Shown here: one piece after another, positions 57,070 to 59,140 of the stretch
Numbering within the stretch: position 1 is the first letter of the stretch
Layout: every line of letters starts with the position of its first letter
Assembly (NCBI GenBank): GCA_947449735.1
Contig: CANFTB010000030.1
Coordinates: 1 to 59,140 of the forward strand
Direction: 5' to 3'
DNA: 59,140 nt
Source: Chthoniobacteraceae bacterium
GTDB taxonomy: Bacteria; Verrucomicrobiota; Verrucomicrobiia; Chthoniobacterales; Chthoniobacteraceae
Notes under the pieces: model-generated
Told to the model about the DNA's origin: nothing
Seen by the model: only the letters and a program-made list of their open reading frames with translations
The model's database searches: none
Program-made: the position numbers and the translations under genes

Positions 57070-57975
57070 ATGAACCTCGATCTGGGTAAAATTACAGGGA
57101 ACCTGCTGGATTCCTACAAAACCGTGGGAGGACTCAACAATCTGGACGAGACAAACCTGCCGTCCAAACGTTCGCTCGCGGTCATCTGCGAAGACCTGCT
57201 GCAGCTGGTGTTTCCGGGTTTCCACGACCAGGAGCCCATCGACTCGCACCACCTGAGCCGCGTCACCTCACACAGGGTCTTCTCCATCGCCGACAGGCTC
57301 CTCCTGGAGATCAACAAAAGCTTCCACCTTCAGGCAGCGGCCCAAACGCCAGCCAATGCCGAAGGCGTTTTGGAAGCCTTTCTGTCCGCTCTTCCCAGTG
57401 TGCGCGCCCTCATCCACACGGATGTCGAAGCCGCCTTCGCCGGGGACCCGGCCGCCTCCGGCACCAACGAAATCATCGTCGCCTATCCCTTCGTAGAAGC
57501 CCTCGCCATCCAGCGCATGGCGCACCTTCTGTACAATCTCTCGGTCCCCCTGCTACCGCGCATGATGACCGAGTGGGCGCACTCCCGCACCGGCATCGAC
57601 ATTCATCCGGGCGCCCAGATCGGCTCCCACTGCTTCATCGACCACGGAACCGGAGTGGTCATCGGGGAAACCGCCGTCCTCGGCGCCCATTGCAAGCTCT
57701 ACCAAGGCGTTTCCCTGATCGCCCGCTCCCTCTCGGGAGGACAGGCACTTCGAGGAAAAAAGCGGCACCCGACCCTCGACGACCACGTCACCCTGTACGC
57801 AGGCGCCACAATCATGGGAGGGGACACCGTCGTCGGGGCCGGTTCCACTGTTGCAGCAAGCGTCTTCCTGACCCACAGCGTGCCGCCGCGCTCCCTGGTT
57901 TTCTACGAGGAACGCCAGCTCCAGATCCTCGACAAGGACAAGCGGGGAGCGAACTGGGACGACTGGGTGATCTGA
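57070..57975 (+). CDS. cysE: serine O-acetyltransferase
   Basis: CysE acetylates serine to O-acetylserine, the first step of cysteine synthesis. The 301-residue protein has the N-terminal helical domain and the left-handed beta-helix with hexapeptide repeats: GIDIHPGAQIGSHCFIDHGT and GVVIGETAVLG, with the catalytic Asp-His pair. KKRHPTLDDHVTLYAGATIMGG and VAASVFLTHSVPP follow. ATG 57070 (MNLDLGKI) is preferred; GTG 56935 would add 45 residues of no family likeness. It is the plant/EpsC-like longer type. No cysK is nearby. Confidence 0.88.
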   Translation: MNLDLGKITGNLLDSYKTVGGLNNLDETNLPSKRSLAVICEDLLQLVFPGFHDQEPIDSHHLSRVTSHRVFSIADRLLLEINKSFHLQAAAQTPANAEGVLEAFLSALPSVRALIHTDVEAAFAGDPAASGTNEIIVAYPFVEALAIQRMAHLLYNLSVPLLPRMMTEWAHSRTGIDIHPGAQIGSHCFIDHGTGVVIGETAVLGAHCKLYQGVSLIARSLSGGQALRGKKRHPTLDDHVTLYAGATIMGGDTVVGAGSTVAASVFLTHSVPPRSLVFYEERQLQILDKDKRGANWDDWVI

Positions 57976-58025
57976 AGCGTGGGGACTAGAAAAAGCTCCT
58001 TTTCGCTCCGTTTTATTATTGCGAC

Positions 58026-58040
58026 TGAATCTCATTATCA
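58026..58040. promoter_or_regulatory. Fur-box-like site upstream of feoA
   Basis: On the minus strand this is TGATAATGAGATTCA, matching the 7-1-7 Fur box (TGATAATnATTATCA) fully in one arm and at 4 of 7 in the other. It lies 13 bp before the feoA start, where Fur-Fe(II) would block transcription when iron is plentiful. Confidence 0.5.
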
Positions 58041-58053
58041 TTAAATTCAGCCC

Positions 58054-58296
58054 ATGGAGGCTCCTCCTGCTCCCCTCAACCTCTGTTCAGCACGCTGCGG
58101 CCAGCGCCTCAGAATCCTCGCCCTCATGGCCTGCACCGAGGATTGCATGAGGCTCCGCGAATTGGGCTTCTGCGAACGCTCTGAAGTCAGCAAACTTTCT
58201 GACGGCTCGGCCATCCTTTGCTCCGTTTACGGAGTCCGCCTCGCCTTGGGACGCGAGCTCAGTGCGCGCGTGCTCGTCGAACCCGTCGCGGCATGA
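58054..58296 (+). CDS. FeoA-like protein 1
   Basis: This 80-residue SH3-like protein has FeoA features: CTEDCMRLRELGFCERSEVSKL and the end GVRLALGRELSARVLV. FeoA proteins help the FeoB ferrous iron channel. It starts at ATG 58054, 13 bp after a Fur-like box, and its stop overlaps the next feoA by 4 bp. Four cysteines (11, 15, 27, 31) and 39 more are unusual for FeoA and may bind iron or zinc. Confidence 0.8.
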   Translation: MEAPPAPLNLCSARCGQRLRILALMACTEDCMRLRELGFCERSEVSKLSDGSAILCSVYGVRLALGRELSARVLVEPVAA

Positions 58297-58538
58297 GTGC
58301 CTTTTCCCTTGCGGACCTTCCGGTGGGGGGCCGCGCAAAAATCGCCTCTTTCAACCTGCCGGAGGAGATCCGTCAAAGACTGATGGAGATGGGCCTCACC
58401 AAGGGCGCCACCTGCACCCTGGTGCGCTTTGCCCCGATGGGAGATCCGATTGAAATCGAGGTCCGGGGCTTTCATCTTTCCCTGAGAAAAGCCGAGGCGC
58501 AGGGCATCGAAGTGACCCCCCTGGTCCAAACTCCGTGA
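58293..58538 (+). CDS. FeoA-like protein 2
   Basis: This 81-residue protein is a typical FeoA: SLADLPVGGRAKIASFNLPE, then RQRLMEMGLTKGATCTLVRFAPMGDPIEIEVRGFHLSLR. Its start ATG 58293 overlaps the stop of the first feoA (ATGA), and the next reading frame starts 3 bp after its stop, so translation of all three is coupled. Two FeoA proteins in tandem ahead of FeoB are known in other bacteria. It likely helps ferrous iron uptake. Confidence 0.9.
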   Translation: MSAFSLADLPVGGRAKIASFNLPEEIRQRLMEMGLTKGATCTLVRFAPMGDPIEIEVRGFHLSLRKAEAQGIEVTPLVQTP

Positions 58539-58541
58539 GTC

Positions 58542-59140
58542 ATGCCATTCAACGGCCTTCCCTCAAACCGGATTCGGATCCTCTTGCCGCCTGACCCCAA
58601 GCCTGCCGCGGAAGACAAACCGCTTGGAGCCAACCTCGCCTCCTCCCGTTTAGAGAAGGCGCAAACAGCCTCAGAGCGTCCCGTTGCCATGGTCTCCCTG
58701 GCCTCCCGCGTTTCGGCCTCCGCACCTGCACCTGCACCTGCACCTGCACCTGCACCTGTTCCCGTTCCCGTTCCTGCTCCTGCTCCTGCGACCTCTCCCA
58801 GTCCGATTCCCGCTCAAATTCTAGCAGCAGAACATTCCCCAGAGCCCGCTGCAGCACCTTTCAAAGACACCGTAACGCCGGAGCTTCCACTCATCCCTGC
58901 AATGCTACCGGATCCATCCGCGGCCCCGCTGCACAAGGACACCCCGCCTCCCCTGCCTGCTAGAAACGTCCTCCCAGAGGCTGCTCCCTTCAGCACCCTC
59001 CCATTCCCGGAACCCGCGCCTACCAACGCGGCGCTTCCCACCAACGCGGCGCTTCCCACCAACGCGGCGCTTCCCACCAACGCGGCGCTTCCCACCAACG
59101 CGGCGCTTCCCACCAACGCGGCGCTTCCCACCAACGCGGC
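58542..59140 (+). CDS. Pro/Ala-rich repeat protein, partial (Feo operon)
   Basis: An open frame starts at ATG 58542, 3 bp after feoA 2, and stays open to the window edge (199 codons, no stop). It begins MPFNGLPSNRIRILLPPDPK and becomes low-complexity: an Ala-Pro run from (GCACCT)6 at 58722-58757, Val-Pro and Pro-Ser stretches, and then tandem TNAALP hexapeptides from an 18-bp repeat. In this position FeoB is expected, so it may be a FeoB with a long N-terminal extension, or a separate protein. The GTPase motifs would lie past the window. A minus-strand frame here is not favoured. Confidence 0.6.
   Translation, partial: MPFNGLPSNRIRILLPPDPKPAAEDKPLGANLASSRLEKAQTASERPVAMVSLASRVSASAPAPAPAPAPAPVPVPVPAPAPATSPSPIPAQILAAEHSPEPAAAPFKDTVTPELPLIPAMLPDPSAAPLHKDTPPPLPARNVLPEAAPFSTLPFPEPAPTNAALPTNAALPTNAALPTNAALPTNAALPTNAALPTNA
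58722..58757 (+). repeat. GCACCT hexanucleotide repeat
   Basis: Six perfect copies of GCACCT encode (Ala-Pro)6 within the open frame that follows feoA 2. A change in copy number would keep the reading frame. Confidence 0.9.
59022..59140 (+). repeat. 18-bp tandem repeat at window end
   Basis: The unit ACCAACGCGGCGCTTCCC is repeated six times without any change, plus 11 bases of a seventh at the end of the window. It encodes TNAALP hexapeptides in the plus frame. The perfect identity suggests recent expansion, and the true copy number is likely cut off here. Confidence 0.95.

Noticed and set aside
58814..59134. A minus-strand frame with repeated VGSAAL across the 18-bp repeat
   Set aside because: The plus frame is coupled to feoA and starts at a proper ATG. 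The minus frame is the complement of the repeat and opens at the window edge without context.
59022..59140. The repeat array considered as a CRISPR
   Set aside because: The units are directly adjacent with no spacers, are 18 bp long, and lie in a coding frame.

Overview
The window looks like chromosomal DNA from a member of the phylum Verrucomicrobiota, and is probably a whole assembly contig. The 16S rRNA gene (minus strand, 4384-5940) has the GGCGTGGATAAGACATGCAAG stretch after the first conserved block, which I associate with that phylum. The protein content agrees: a paired DUF1592/DUF1588-type cytochrome and DUF1552 protein, many secreted hydrolases, a long cyanobacterial/plant-like IspH, and a GSCFA protein. 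The class cannot be fixed by eye. The left edge lies just outside an rRNA operon. The right edge stops inside an 18-bp tandem repeat, which would explain a contig break there.

Layout. 1-6478: a complete rRNA operon on the minus strand (16S, tRNA-Ala, tRNA-Ile, 23S, 5S, terminator). 6479-16352: mostly plus-strand housekeeping and envelope genes (M42-type peptidase on the minus strand, LpxL-like acyltransferase, L,D-transpeptidase, IspH, arginine decarboxylase, a TraB/Tiki-like membrane protein translationally coupled to BirA, and a secreted alpha/beta hydrolase). 16410-22705: minus-strand genes for a tRNA-dihydrouridine synthase, then a compact run of MoeZ-like adenylyltransferase-rhodanese, Trm112-like protein, PPK2, LysM lipoprotein and a haem-motif protein, and finally an RRM/RGG RNA-binding protein. 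23020-33334: carbohydrate and envelope genes (sialate O-acetylesterase, DegT aminotransferase, EamA transporter, YHS-like protein, beta-barrel protein, a glycoside-hydrolase/GT2 fusion, HemL and an esterase).

33335-42686 is more accessory: a toxin-antitoxin pair whose PIN toxin has an in-frame stop, an envelope operon of unknown function, the cytochrome/DUF1552 pair, a helical-repeat protein and a secreted sugar isomerase-like protein. 42793-46105 is the classic rpmH-rnpA-yidD-yidC-jag operon with a visible promoter, an extended bL34 and tandem hairpins over the rnpA start. 46222-57975 holds a membrane-anchored formylglycine-generating enzyme, a hexose-phosphate mutarotase-like protein, an HtrA protease, a J-domain protein, a GSCFA protein, a CPXCG protein, CinA with a degraded C-terminal domain, a zinc-ribbon coiled-coil protein built on 180-bp DNA repeats, and serine acetyltransferase. 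58026-59140 starts an iron-uptake operon: a Fur-like box, two overlapping feoA genes and a Pro/Ala-rich reading frame open to the window end.

The best candidates for something not well described are the GH-A/GT2 fusion enzyme, the Feo-linked repeat protein at the right edge, the three-gene envelope operon at 34706-36570 and the helical-repeat protein at 40735-41598. No phage, insertion sequence, CRISPR array or recognisable anti-phage system was seen.
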